The translations under genes were made by a program, and so were the position numbers. The notes beneath the pieces are model-generated. The model had not been told where the DNA came from and searched no databases. It saw only the letters and a program-made list of their open reading frames with translations. Below, piece after piece: positions 8,051 through 16,224 of a DNA stretch of 64,000 bases (position 1 is its first letter; each line of letters begins with the position of its first letter). The DNA is from Micromonospora sp. NBC_01813 (GTDB lineage: Bacteria; Actinomycetota; Actinomycetes; Mycobacteriales; Micromonosporaceae), in the NCBI RefSeq assembly GCF_035917335.1, contig NZ_CP109067.1, forward strand, positions 5,269,001-5,333,000. Direction: 5' to 3'.

Positions 8051-9271
8051 TCAGGACGGGAAGTACGAGTTGGTGGTGGCGCTGCTGTACGGGGAGTAGT
8101 TCCAGAAGTGGTACATCAGGCCGAGCTGGCCCCACTTCGACCGCACGTAGCTGCCGGTGCCGACCCAGATGCCGGAGTGATCGTCACTGGCGTACGAGAG
8201 CTTCATGTTGGAGAACCAGATGTACGGAATCTGCCAGCGGGTGTAGCTGCCATCCAGCCAGTACTGGTCGTCACCGGGGCTGTTCATCCACCGGTCGTTC
8301 GCGGTGGAGGTGCTGTACCAGGCGTACGAGTGGCAGTTGTACTTGCGCGACGCGTTGCGTTCCCGGCTGGCCGACGGATAGTTGGTCGCCACGTAGCTGT
8401 TGTAGCTGGCGATCTGGGCGCTGGTCAGTTCGGACGTCATGGTGATCACCGTGACCGCCGAGCCGTTGGGGGTGTAGACGGTGCTGTAGTAGTCCAGCGT
8501 CCCGACGTCGTCGCCGACCGGGTGCGCGACGCTGGGGTCGGCCAGGTGTGCCCGTACGGCCGCGATGGTGGTCTCCACCGCGCCCGGCCGCAGCTGCACG
8601 CCCTCGCGCAGCAGTTCCGACCCTGACCAGTCCCAGTTCTCGCGTAGCGCGAGGGTCCGGCCCAGCAGCACCGCTGTCGGTTCGAGGCCGGCCTGGCCGT
8701 ACGTCGCGGCGTCGGTCTGCTTGGCCCGGTGCACGGCGAGGCCGACGCGCAACAGCGCTTCGGACTGCGCCGCGGTCAGGGTGGCGAGCACCTGGGGCTG
8801 GGCGAGAATGGTCTCCAGTTTCCAGGCGGTGAGCGCCCGGTCGCCGGCTTCGCCAAGCGACTCACCGCTGCGGGCGGCGACGTTCAGGGTCCGGTAGCGC
8901 TTGAGCAGTTCCTGGCCGGCGTCGGGGCGGCGGAGCAGTTCCTGCAGTCCGGTGAAGCGGGCGGTGACGGTCTCGAAGCCTTGTTGGACGCTGTTGAAGG
9001 CCAGGGCGTCGGGCAGCAGCGGGTAGGCCAGAACGGCGTCGACGAGCAGGGGCGTACGCAACTGGACGGCAGTCTTGTCCGGCATCTGCGTGGCGTCGAC
9101 CATCTCCTGGTGGCTGCCGAGCGCGCGCCATTGCGCGGAGCCCGGCGTTACCTGGTACGAGAAGGGTCGATCGGCGGCCGAGGCAGGAGTGCTGGGCGCG
9201 AGTGTCGCGACGACCGCTGTGGCGACCGCCGCGACGAGGGAGCGCCGGGTGAGGCTGGCAGGACGGGTCAT
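8051..9271 (-). CDS. Secreted protein with NlpC/P60- or CHAP-like Cys/His motifs
   Basis: A 406-residue protein with an export signal: TRRSLVAAVATAVVATLA then ASA, with a twin-arginine pair that could be Tat-type. The start at 9271 places this signal at the N-terminus. Residues about 35-260 are helical and unrecognised. The C-terminal part holds KYNCHSYAWYSTST, then WMNSPGDDQYWLDGSY, and later SDDHSGIWVG. A Cys in NCHSYAW and a His in DHSGIW in this order look like the active-site Cys and His of NlpC/P60- or CHAP-type peptidases or amidases, so cell-wall or peptide hydrolysis is plausible. I did not recognise a named family, and the catalytic role is inferred. Confidence 0.65.
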   Translation of the reverse strand: MTRPASLTRRSLVAAVATAVVATLAPSTPASAADRPFSYQVTPGSAQWRALGSHQEMVDATQMPDKTAVQLRTPLLVDAVLAYPLLPDALAFNSVQQGFETVTARFTGLQELLRRPDAGQELLKRYRTLNVAARSGESLGEAGDRALTAWKLETILAQPQVLATLTAAQSEALLRVGLAVHRAKQTDAATYGQAGLEPTAVLLGRTLALRENWDWSGSELLREGVQLRPGAVETTIAAVRAHLADPSVAHPVGDDVGTLDYYSTVYTPNGSAVTVITMTSELTSAQIASYNSYVATNYPSASRERNASRKYNCHSYAWYSTSTANDRWMNSPGDDQYWLDGSYTRWQIPYIWFSNMKLSYASDDHSGIWVGTGSYVRSKWGQLGLMYHFWNYSPYSSATTNSYFPS

Positions 9272-9570
9272 CCTTGATCCTCTCGACAGAAGAATGCGGC
9301 CGGCATAATTCTCGCCCACGACGAGAATCGTGTTCGTGGCCGACCCGGGGAAGAATATCAAGATCTCTACCGTCAGGGCCGATCAGAAATCCGAGCAGAA
9401 GGCAGTCAATGTCAAGAACCCGCCACGCATTCGTCTCACCATATGGCCGAGTTGCCCATCATTATCCGATGCCCTCGGCTTCGATGACAGGTGGCCCACC
9501 CCGCGCCGGCGCACGATGCGCACAATCGGACCGGGAGCTGCATACCGGCTGGACGGTAGACCCGCCAACC

Positions 9571-9604
9571 GAGGTGCCCTGCGCCGAACGGCGCGGGGCA
9601 CCTC
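9571..9604 (-). terminator. Terminator at 3' end of the CHAT module
   Basis: Arms 9571-9585 and 9590-9604 pair over 15 bases (one G-T wobble) around a GAAC tetraloop, immediately downstream of the EcsC-like stop codon. It ends the minus-strand module. The rest of the 9272-9607 gap holds no gene I can support; its 9272-9480 part is relatively AT-rich and probably carries the promoter of the secreted-protein gene. Confidence 0.8.
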
Positions 9605-9607
9605 CGC

Positions 9608-10294
9608 TCACACCGACCTGACCAGCTGAATCTTGGCGCGGTAGTACTCTTCGGCGCTGGACATGATCGATTCGATCAGCCACACGTTGACACCGCCCGC
9701 CACGGCCGCGCCGAGCAGTGGAATCCAGCCGGCTCCCACCTTGCCGGCGAGCTTCGCGGCGAACTTGGCTCCGACCTTGGCCGCGCCCTTGCCGCCGAAC
9801 CGGCCCGCCACCAGCCATCCTGCGGAAAATAGCATCACCTTGGGCAGCCCTTTGACAAATCCCTTTCCAAATATCTTCGCACCCGCTTTGACGCCCAACT
9901 TGGCGGAGAGCTCCGCTGACACCTTGGCCACGCCCGCCGGGCTCATCAGGAAACGCACCTGCTCGTCTCCGGACCAGTACGCGAGGATCATGCCGAAGTC
10001 GTCCGTCTCGACGATGTTCCCCAGTCCGGCGTTCCTGCCCATGATCGCCCCGACACCGTATGCTGCCGTCCCCATTCGGTTGATGATGAACATGGTGTCG
10101 GCTGCCAGCGTGGCGAGGTGCAGCACCGGAATTGCCGCAGCGGCGGCCCCGCTACCTCCTACCAGGGAGAGCTGCAGCACCTTCCAGCCTCCCAGGCTGA
10201 AAGATCCGCAATTCTTGTAGATTTCCGCCGGATCTGCGGTCATGCCGTTCACGGCATCGATGATGACCTTGTTGAGGCGCTCACTCATCGACAT
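9608..10294 (-). CDS. EcsC-like membrane protein, candidate membrane effector
   Basis: A 228-residue protein. A hydrophobic stretch near 50-80 (GGSGAAAAAIPVLHLATLAA) is followed by a helical middle and a Gly/Ala/Lys repeat region (KGAAKVGAKFAAKLAGKVG). A last hydrophobic segment reads IPLLGAAVAGGVNVWLIESI, then a tail SSAEEYYRAK. The IPxxGAxxxGGxN block followed by an Ala-rich, Tyr-ending helix is the hallmark of EcsC-family proteins. These appear in predicted bacterial conflict systems as membrane-associated effectors. The ATG at 10294 has AGGAG just upstream. It is the last gene of the CHAT module, a common place for an effector. The family call is moderate; the effector role is inferred. 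Confidence 0.65.
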   Translation of the reverse strand: MSMSERLNKVIIDAVNGMTADPAEIYKNCGSFSLGGWKVLQLSLVGGSGAAAAAIPVLHLATLAADTMFIINRMGTAAYGVGAIMGRNAGLGNIVETDDFGMILAYWSGDEQVRFLMSPAGVAKVSAELSAKLGVKAGAKIFGKGFVKGLPKVMLFSAGWLVAGRFGGKGAAKVGAKFAAKLAGKVGAGWIPLLGAAVAGGVNVWLIESIMSSAEEYYRAKIQLVRSV

Positions 10295-10327
10295 GGCTTC
10301 TCCTCTCATTCATAGTGATTCGTACGG

Positions 10328-10516
10328 CTACGGATTGGTTCGGGGGATCTCGATGGACCGCTGCATGCGCCGGATGTCTCGGAGCCGCCGGTCCAGATCG
10401 GCCCGTACGTCGTCGGGATCGGCGCCGCCGGAGATCGCGACGGCCACCGCGTCGCGTAGCTCCCGCACCAGCAGTCCCTCGATGACGTCCGCTGGCTCGG
10501 ACCTGTCGCGCGCCAC
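10328..10516 (-). CDS. Small helical protein of the CHAT module
   Basis: A 62-residue protein with a GTG start one base after the stop of the dead-CHAT gene. It is nearly all helix: LLVRELRDAVAVAISGGADP, then DDVRADLDRRLRDIRRMQ. The pattern A-[DE]-P-x-x-V-x-A-D-L-D-x-R-L-R-x-x-Q is shared with the 87-residue protein encoded at 24725-24988 at the other end of the island, so the two are homologues. A small helical adaptor or inhibitor for the neighbouring caspase-fold proteins is plausible. It may correspond to the small proteins reported beside CHAT/caspase-TPR conflict systems, but I cannot confirm that without a search. Confidence 0.75.
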   Translation of the reverse strand: MARDRSEPADVIEGLLVRELRDAVAVAISGGADPDDVRADLDRRLRDIRRMQRSIEIPRTNP

Positions 10517-10517
10517 G

Positions 10518-13500
10518 TCAACGGCCTCGATACGCGAGCGCGGCCCAGAGCGACGACCGGGTCAGGTCGATCGTCGCGACCGTGTTCAGCTGCGCGCCGG
10601 TCAGAAACGGCGGCAGGCTCCGATCGGGATCGAGCATCCACCGGTGGACGGCGGCGACCGCCGACGCGGGCGGCAGACGGTAGTCGACCAGCATGAGATG
10701 GGTCATGAACAGCGCGAGCGCCGCGAACGGCGCTGGCACCGGCCACTGCCAGCCGATGACTCCCGTGAATCCCGCGTCGACGAAGACGGCGGCATCGGTC
10801 TGGAACCCGTCCGCGCCGGGTTCGGCGAGCACGACCAGTCCGCCGCCGACGACCCTGCCCAGGCTGCGGATCGCCGGTGCGGTGAGCACCTCACCGTCGG
10901 CCAGCTGCAACTCCGTACGGCCGTCTCGGCTCAGGCCACACGCCAGGTGCACCAGCGATGCGCTGGGCAGACGAGCCAGTACGTCGTTCCGCGTGCCAGC
11001 CGCTTCCGCCGGCTCCAGGGCATTTCCGAGGCAGACCGAGCTCGGGTAGAAGAGCCGGCGAAGCATCAGGACCTCGACCATCTCGGAGTCGCGGTCGCCT
11101 CGTGGGTTGACCACGAACAACGGTTCGGCGTCAACAGGTACGGCGGGTCGCGCGGCCAGCACTATCGCCTCGGCCCCGGACGACACGTGGGTGACGACGA
11201 CGTCCTGGGTCAGGAACCGGTCGCTGTCCGTTCGCACCGCCGGGAACGCGATCTGGTCGAGGCCGCCGGTCGAGGCCAGCAGGATGCTGCCGGCCGTCCA
11301 ACGGCCCATGATCGCTGGCCAGCCTGGATCGTCGCTGGCCAGCGGATCGGTCACCGGTACGTTGGCCAGCACGTCGAGGCGGTCGGTCGCGGGGTCGAGA
11401 CACAGCACTGCCGCTGTCCGGCCCGCGTCGTCGGTCGGGTGCAGGTAGAGCAGAGCGGCGGCGCCGATCTGGCGGACCGCTGAGGCGATCTCGGTCCGCG
11501 TCGGCACCTGAACCGGTGCGGCCGCCGGTGGGGCGATACCGATCACAGCGGACAGGACGTCTTCCGGCAGTGAATCAACGTCTGGCCGCTTGGACATCGC
11601 CGCGGCGGCTTCGAGGGCGGTGAACGCTTCCGCACCGCGACCCTCGGCGAGCATCCAGCCGGCGAACCGAGCCGCGCGGTCGGCGTACCGGCCGGCACCG
11701 TGCAGCGCGTGCCAACCCGCGGCGCGGCTCAGTTCGAAATCTCCGGCGTCGCCACGGCAACGGTACGCCGTCGAGAGCCGCCACCAGGTGCGGGTACGCA
11801 GGCCCTGATCGGTGACACCGTCGAGCGTCCGGCTCGCGGTGGCCAGGTGCCGGATGGCGGCGGTGACGTCGTCGCCGCCCGGGTCGGGTGCGCTGATCGC
11901 CGATTCGAGGTGGGCCGCGCCCAGGATCGCCGCTTCCCGGGCGGCCAGCCTGCCGGTGCCGGTGCCGATCGCCTCGACCGCTGCGCGCAGCGCCGCGGCG
12001 TCGCCCCGGACCAGGGCCTCGAGTAACGCGGCGAAGCCAGCTGGCGCCGTGACGGTAGACATCGCCGCGCGTACGGCGGCCGGGTCGCCCGCCCGTACGG
12101 CCACGATGAGCCGGGCATGGCCGAGCGCTGTGGCCAGCGGCCGCTGGCAGGGATGGTCCGCTGGCAGGGCGGCGACCGATGCGGCGAACGGCTCCGGGTC
12201 GAGGGTAGACCCGCTGCGGATCGCGGTGACCGTACGGCACAGTTCACCGATCGCGGTCACGGTCGTGGGCTGGGCGGTGGTCTCGTCCGCGTACCGGGCG
12301 AACGTGCCGGCGATCTCGGTGATCGGGCCGGACAGGGGGCGGGTGTCGTCCAACAGTCCGCCGAGCGCCGTGACGACCGCGGCGGCCGCCGGATGGGTCG
12401 CCGGGATCAGTGTCGCGGCCGTGTCGAGCTGCCGTGCGGCGGCGGACAGCGTTCCGCCGGCCGCGCTGTCGTCGTCGACATCGCCCCAGCCGTCGCCGTC
12501 TCGTCGCTGGCGCACGCACAGTCCGACGGCGAAGGTCAGCCGGTCCAGACCCGACTCGACTCGATCGTCCGCCGTGGCCGGGTCGGCGGGAGCTTCGTCG
12601 ACGGCGTTGGCGGCCGCACCGACGAAGGCGTCCAGGTCACCGGGCGGCACCCGCTCGGGATCGGCGTGCAGCAGTTCGACGGACTGCTCCCAGACGGGTC
12701 GGGTGGGGTCGTCGGCCAGCAGCGCCAGCCGGGCACGGGCGGCCTGTCGGGCCGTACCCGGATGTCGGGCCGTACCCGCAACAGCGGTCGACGGAGGCCG
12801 GCGGGGTGGGACGGTCGGCGCCTGGTCGGCGTCGCCCTGGATCACCACGACCGGATAGTCGATCGGGTCCATGGGGAGGCCGAGACTGAAGGGAATCGCG
12901 AAGGACGATGCCGTGCCGGGACCGGGTGCGGCGCCGGGATAACCCGGTCCGCCGTTGCGCTGCCACTGTTGCAGCACCACCATCAAATCCATCATCTTAC
13001 TGATGTCGAACCGGCCGATGTCGCCGCTCACCAAGGGCTGGATCACCTCCGTCAGGGTGAGCATGGCGCGGGCCCAGGCAGTGACCTCGACGTTCGCGGG
13101 GGCACGATCGATCACCGCTCGGAAGTAGCTGCTCGCATCATCGGCGGCGGTCTTCGCGGACTGGGGCAGTCCGCCAACGAGGCCGCCGCGCAGGGCGCCC
13201 GGGCTGATTGCGTCGGTCACGTAGCTGAGGTGCAATTGGCCGAGCATCAGATTGGCGATCGCGGCATGCATCGGCGGCAGGTCGGATGATTCGAGTGCCT
13301 CGCTGAGCGCGGCGATGCCGGTGTCCCGGTCATCCGGTCCGCTCCCCTGCACTCCGAACCGGCTAGCCAGCAGAAAGCCGAGCTGGAAGGAGACGCGTCC
13401 GCGGACCGGGTCGGTGCCACCGATCAGGCCGTACGCCTCCCGCCACGCCTCGATCGCGGCCGACAGGTCCGCGAGAGCGGCCGGCCGACCAGGCCCGGTA

Positions 13501-13610
13501 CGCCAGTAGCGCCTCGTGTGTTCCTGGCCGAGCCGGGTTAGCGTCGGCAGCCGCGCCGGCCCGCGCAGTCTGGAAAGTTCGTCCCGCAACTTGCTGATGA
13601 TCGCGTCCAT
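10518..13610 (-). CDS. CHAT-fold pseudoprotease with long helical N-terminus
   Basis: A 1030-residue protein. About the first 700 residues are helical and TPR-like in composition, with two Pro/Ala-rich linkers. The C-terminal CHAT domain aligns with the active CHAT protein encoded just upstream: SLVHLACGLSRDG replaces MLHLASHG, and GGLVVLAEPGADG replaces LGLVVLAACHTG. The catalytic His (near 892) and Cys (near 930) are therefore both missing. The fold markers after them are kept (AGFTGVIGWQWPVP, and RWMLDPDRSLPP against VWMLDADREPP). It is probably a substrate, decoy, scaffold or regulator of the live protease. The ATG at 13610 is preceded by GAGAGG at 8-13 bases; the frame further upstream is only a shadow of the next gene. 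Confidence 0.85.
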   Translation of the reverse strand: MDAIISKLRDELSRLRGPARLPTLTRLGQEHTRRYWRTGPGRPAALADLSAAIEAWREAYGLIGGTDPVRGRVSFQLGFLLASRFGVQGSGPDDRDTGIAALSEALESSDLPPMHAAIANLMLGQLHLSYVTDAISPGALRGGLVGGLPQSAKTAADDASSYFRAVIDRAPANVEVTAWARAMLTLTEVIQPLVSGDIGRFDISKMMDLMVVLQQWQRNGGPGYPGAAPGPGTASSFAIPFSLGLPMDPIDYPVVVIQGDADQAPTVPPRRPPSTAVAGTARHPGTARQAARARLALLADDPTRPVWEQSVELLHADPERVPPGDLDAFVGAAANAVDEAPADPATADDRVESGLDRLTFAVGLCVRQRRDGDGWGDVDDDSAAGGTLSAAARQLDTAATLIPATHPAAAAVVTALGGLLDDTRPLSGPITEIAGTFARYADETTAQPTTVTAIGELCRTVTAIRSGSTLDPEPFAASVAALPADHPCQRPLATALGHARLIVAVRAGDPAAVRAAMSTVTAPAGFAALLEALVRGDAAALRAAVEAIGTGTGRLAAREAAILGAAHLESAISAPDPGGDDVTAAIRHLATASRTLDGVTDQGLRTRTWWRLSTAYRCRGDAGDFELSRAAGWHALHGAGRYADRAARFAGWMLAEGRGAEAFTALEAAAAMSKRPDVDSLPEDVLSAVIGIAPPAAAPVQVPTRTEIASAVRQIGAAALLYLHPTDDAGRTAAVLCLDPATDRLDVLANVPVTDPLASDDPGWPAIMGRWTAGSILLASTGGLDQIAFPAVRTDSDRFLTQDVVVTHVSSGAEAIVLAARPAVPVDAEPLFVVNPRGDRDSEMVEVLMLRRLFYPSSVCLGNALEPAEAAGTRNDVLARLPSASLVHLACGLSRDGRTELQLADGEVLTAPAIRSLGRVVGGGLVVLAEPGADGFQTDAAVFVDAGFTGVIGWQWPVPAPFAALALFMTHLMLVDYRLPPASAVAAVHRWMLDPDRSLPPFLTGAQLNTVATIDLTRSSLWAALAYRGR

Positions 13611-13632
13611 GACATTGCCGCCTCTCGATTGC

Positions 13633-16224
13633 TTACTGGCCCCAGTGGACGAAGCCGGCCCAGGCCACCATGTGGGCGGGATCGGTGTCATCGAGCGTGC
13701 GGCGCAACGGGAGCGGCATGTGCCGTGGCGGCTCACGGTCCGCGTCCAGCATCCACACCTGCGCCCGGCGCAACGCGTCCCATGGCGGCCGGCCTTCGAC
13801 GACCAGGAAGTGGTGGAACATGTACATGAGCAGCGACGTGTCCCGGTCCGGGATGCTCCACTGAGTCGACAAAACCGACCGTGCGCCGGACGCCAGAAAC
13901 ATCGTGCCGAGGCTGTAAGCCTCGTCGTAGCCATAGATCGACCGGCCGGTGTGGCAGGCCGCGAGCACGACCAGGCCCAACTGGTGCCGGGCCGACGCGG
14001 ACATGACCCCGAGAAGTTCGTCGGCGGTGAGATCCCCACCGGCCAGCAGCAGGCGCGACGAGGCGGTTTTGGTGGCGGTCTCGACGACGCCGTGCGAGGC
14101 GAGGTGCAGCATCGACCCCATCGGCGTACTGTCGGCCCGCAGCCAGGACCGTACGTCGCCGGCCGTACCGGCACCGGAGCGGCTGACGCTGCCGTCCGGT
14201 CGGCGACCAACGTAGGTCGCGCCGGGATAGAAGACCTGATGGATCGCGTACGCCTCGAGACGCGCCGACAGCAGATCTGCCGCGCGTCCACCGGTGTCGG
14301 GGTCGGCCAGCACCAGCCCGGACGACGTCAGCTGGACCGGCTCCGCCGCGGCCGAGTCGCAGAGCATCCGGGCCGACACGGCCTGGGAGATCGCGACCCG
14401 TTGCACCAGGTGCAGACCGTCGGGGCTGCGGGCCGCCTGCCACGGCACTCTGGCCAGGTCGCCCATCGGGACAAGAATCAGACGCGGGACGCGGTCGGGT
14501 ACGCCAGCAGATGGTGCGACCAGGTACGGCTCGACGAGCGGCTTCATGGCCGCCTTCCACGCCCAGCCACACAGCGCGTCGAGGCTGTCGACGAACCGCG
14601 CCGTCGTCGACGAACCAATCTCCCGATCCGCGCCAGGTCCGGCCTTCCGATCCGCGCCGGGCTCGACGAGAGCCGCGTCCCTGGTCGCCATCGCGGCGAG
14701 GTAGCGCTCGATGTCCGACCCCTGCTCGATCGCGAGATGGGGCAGGGCGACGTAGCGCGGTGGGCCCTCGGCCGGGGCGATCACCGCCCAGCCCGGCGAC
14801 GGAAAGTCGGCGGGCACCAGGTATACCAGCGCATCCGCGTCGAGTCTGCGTAACGCGTGTTGGATCTCGCTGAGGTCGGGCGGGTCGAGCAGGTCGACGC
14901 CCTCGGACAACACCTGCAGAACGTCTTCGCGTAGGTGCGTTGATGGATGTTCGGTCGCACGCCAGCGCCGCGCCAGGTCGGCCTGTCCCGCGTCGATCAG
15001 CCGCGTGTATGGGTCGCGTAGCTCGATCGCGGCGAACAACATCAGCCCCCGCCCCGCGTCGAGGGCACGCAGCGCGTCCACTGGTGCGTGATCGACGAGG
15101 CAGCGGCGGGCGGTCGACATCGCGTCGTCGGCCGCGGTGCGGGCAATGGCACGCGCGGCCGACGCGTCGGGCTGCAACAGCACCTGCCAGACGTATCCGC
15201 GCAGCCCTTCGAGCGCGGCGAGCCGGGCCGGTAGGGCGTCGCCCCGCCGGCTGCGCAATCCGGCGAGCATCTCGTGGACGAGCGACCAGTGCGGGTGACC
15301 CGGTGTTCCGGCCAGAACCCGGGCCTGTTCCAGGATGGTGATGGCCTCGTCGACATCCTCGAGTGCACCGCTGACCTGCGCACGACGGCTGAGGGCCCCG
15401 GCGAGCGAGGCGAGGTGGATGACGTGATCGGGGTGATCGTCCGGAGTCAGGGTGATGGCCTCGCGCAGGTCGTCGATCGCGGCGTCGATCCGCGCCGGGT
15501 CCTGCTCAGCGCCGGCACCCAGCGCCAATCCACCCCCGCTAACGAGGAGGAAGGCCCGTTCCGCAGCTGGGAGGTCGAGACGCTCGGCACGGTTGCGAAT
15601 AGTCGTGAACCGCTGATCGCGCGCGGCCGAATCGGCCTCGTGCGCCCCCCCGATTTGTACCCGCAGCTCCTGCACCATGGGTGCGATTTCCTCGAACGCA
15701 CTCCGCAGCAGGTTGCCCTCAGGCAGTTCACCGGACTTCGCGATGAGGTCGGTGAGCATTGACAGGGCAGCCGTACTGTCACCCGCCTGATGCGCCTGGA
15801 TCGCGATCCTGTGCTGCGCCATCAGTTCGAGCATCGGTGCTGTCTCGGGATGATCGGCGACCATCTCGCCGAGGTTGACCAACGCCGCGTGAAGGGCACC
15901 CGGATCGCGAACAATGCCACCGTTCAGCACCATCGTGGCCTGTGTCGACGCGGCCAACACCTGAATCTGAGGATCGTCGGCGTGGTCCGCGATCAGTTTG
16001 TCCAGTTCGGCTGCTGCCGCGCGCTGATCGACCAGTTCGCGCTCGGCGGCCGCGCGCAGCAACGCCAGGATGCGGACGGCGGCCATGGTCCGGCGCCACT
16101 GCGGTGGGGCGGAGGGTCGCTCGCCGCCGCCGGATCCGACGATCTCAGTCTCGTCCGGATGCGCCATCTCGTCACGTCTCCTCGGTGAGGTGTCGCTCTT
16201 TTCTGACGGACGGTTGGTGGTCAC
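13633..16224 (-). CDS. CHAT domain protease with TPR-like N-terminus
   Basis: An 863-residue protein. Residues 50-420 are helical repeats of TPR/alpha-solenoid type, for example DAAIDDLREAITLTPDDHPD and EDVDEAITILEQARVLAGTP. The CHAT domain occupies about 470-863. Its catalytic His lies in MLHLASHGV (near 711) and its Cys in VVLAACHTG (near 757), with the usual downstream GARSVLSTQWSIPD block. CHAT proteases are caspase-clan (clan CD) enzymes that cleave partner proteins when a bound sensor is triggered. The GTG start overlaps the sigma-like gene stop as GTGA. An ATG at 16167 with GAGGAG 10 bases upstream is an alternative that removes 19 residues. Substrate candidates are the dead CHAT and the other neighbours. 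Confidence 0.92.
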   Translation of the reverse strand: MTTNRPSEKSDTSPRRRDEMAHPDETEIVGSGGGERPSAPPQWRRTMAAVRILALLRAAAERELVDQRAAAAELDKLIADHADDPQIQVLAASTQATMVLNGGIVRDPGALHAALVNLGEMVADHPETAPMLELMAQHRIAIQAHQAGDSTAALSMLTDLIAKSGELPEGNLLRSAFEEIAPMVQELRVQIGGAHEADSAARDQRFTTIRNRAERLDLPAAERAFLLVSGGGLALGAGAEQDPARIDAAIDDLREAITLTPDDHPDHVIHLASLAGALSRRAQVSGALEDVDEAITILEQARVLAGTPGHPHWSLVHEMLAGLRSRRGDALPARLAALEGLRGYVWQVLLQPDASAARAIARTAADDAMSTARRCLVDHAPVDALRALDAGRGLMLFAAIELRDPYTRLIDAGQADLARRWRATEHPSTHLREDVLQVLSEGVDLLDPPDLSEIQHALRRLDADALVYLVPADFPSPGWAVIAPAEGPPRYVALPHLAIEQGSDIERYLAAMATRDAALVEPGADRKAGPGADREIGSSTTARFVDSLDALCGWAWKAAMKPLVEPYLVAPSAGVPDRVPRLILVPMGDLARVPWQAARSPDGLHLVQRVAISQAVSARMLCDSAAAEPVQLTSSGLVLADPDTGGRAADLLSARLEAYAIHQVFYPGATYVGRRPDGSVSRSGAGTAGDVRSWLRADSTPMGSMLHLASHGVVETATKTASSRLLLAGGDLTADELLGVMSASARHQLGLVVLAACHTGRSIYGYDEAYSLGTMFLASGARSVLSTQWSIPDRDTSLLMYMFHHFLVVEGRPPWDALRRAQVWMLDADREPPRHMPLPLRRTLDDTDPAHMVAWAGFVHWGQ

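Noticed and set aside
13611-14291. Extension of the CHAT pseudoprotease frame by about 227 codons
   Set aside because: The extra part overlaps the C-terminal region of the active CHAT gene in another frame. Its composition is Arg/Cys/Ser-rich and not protein-like. The ATG at 13610 with an upstream ribosome site is the natural start.
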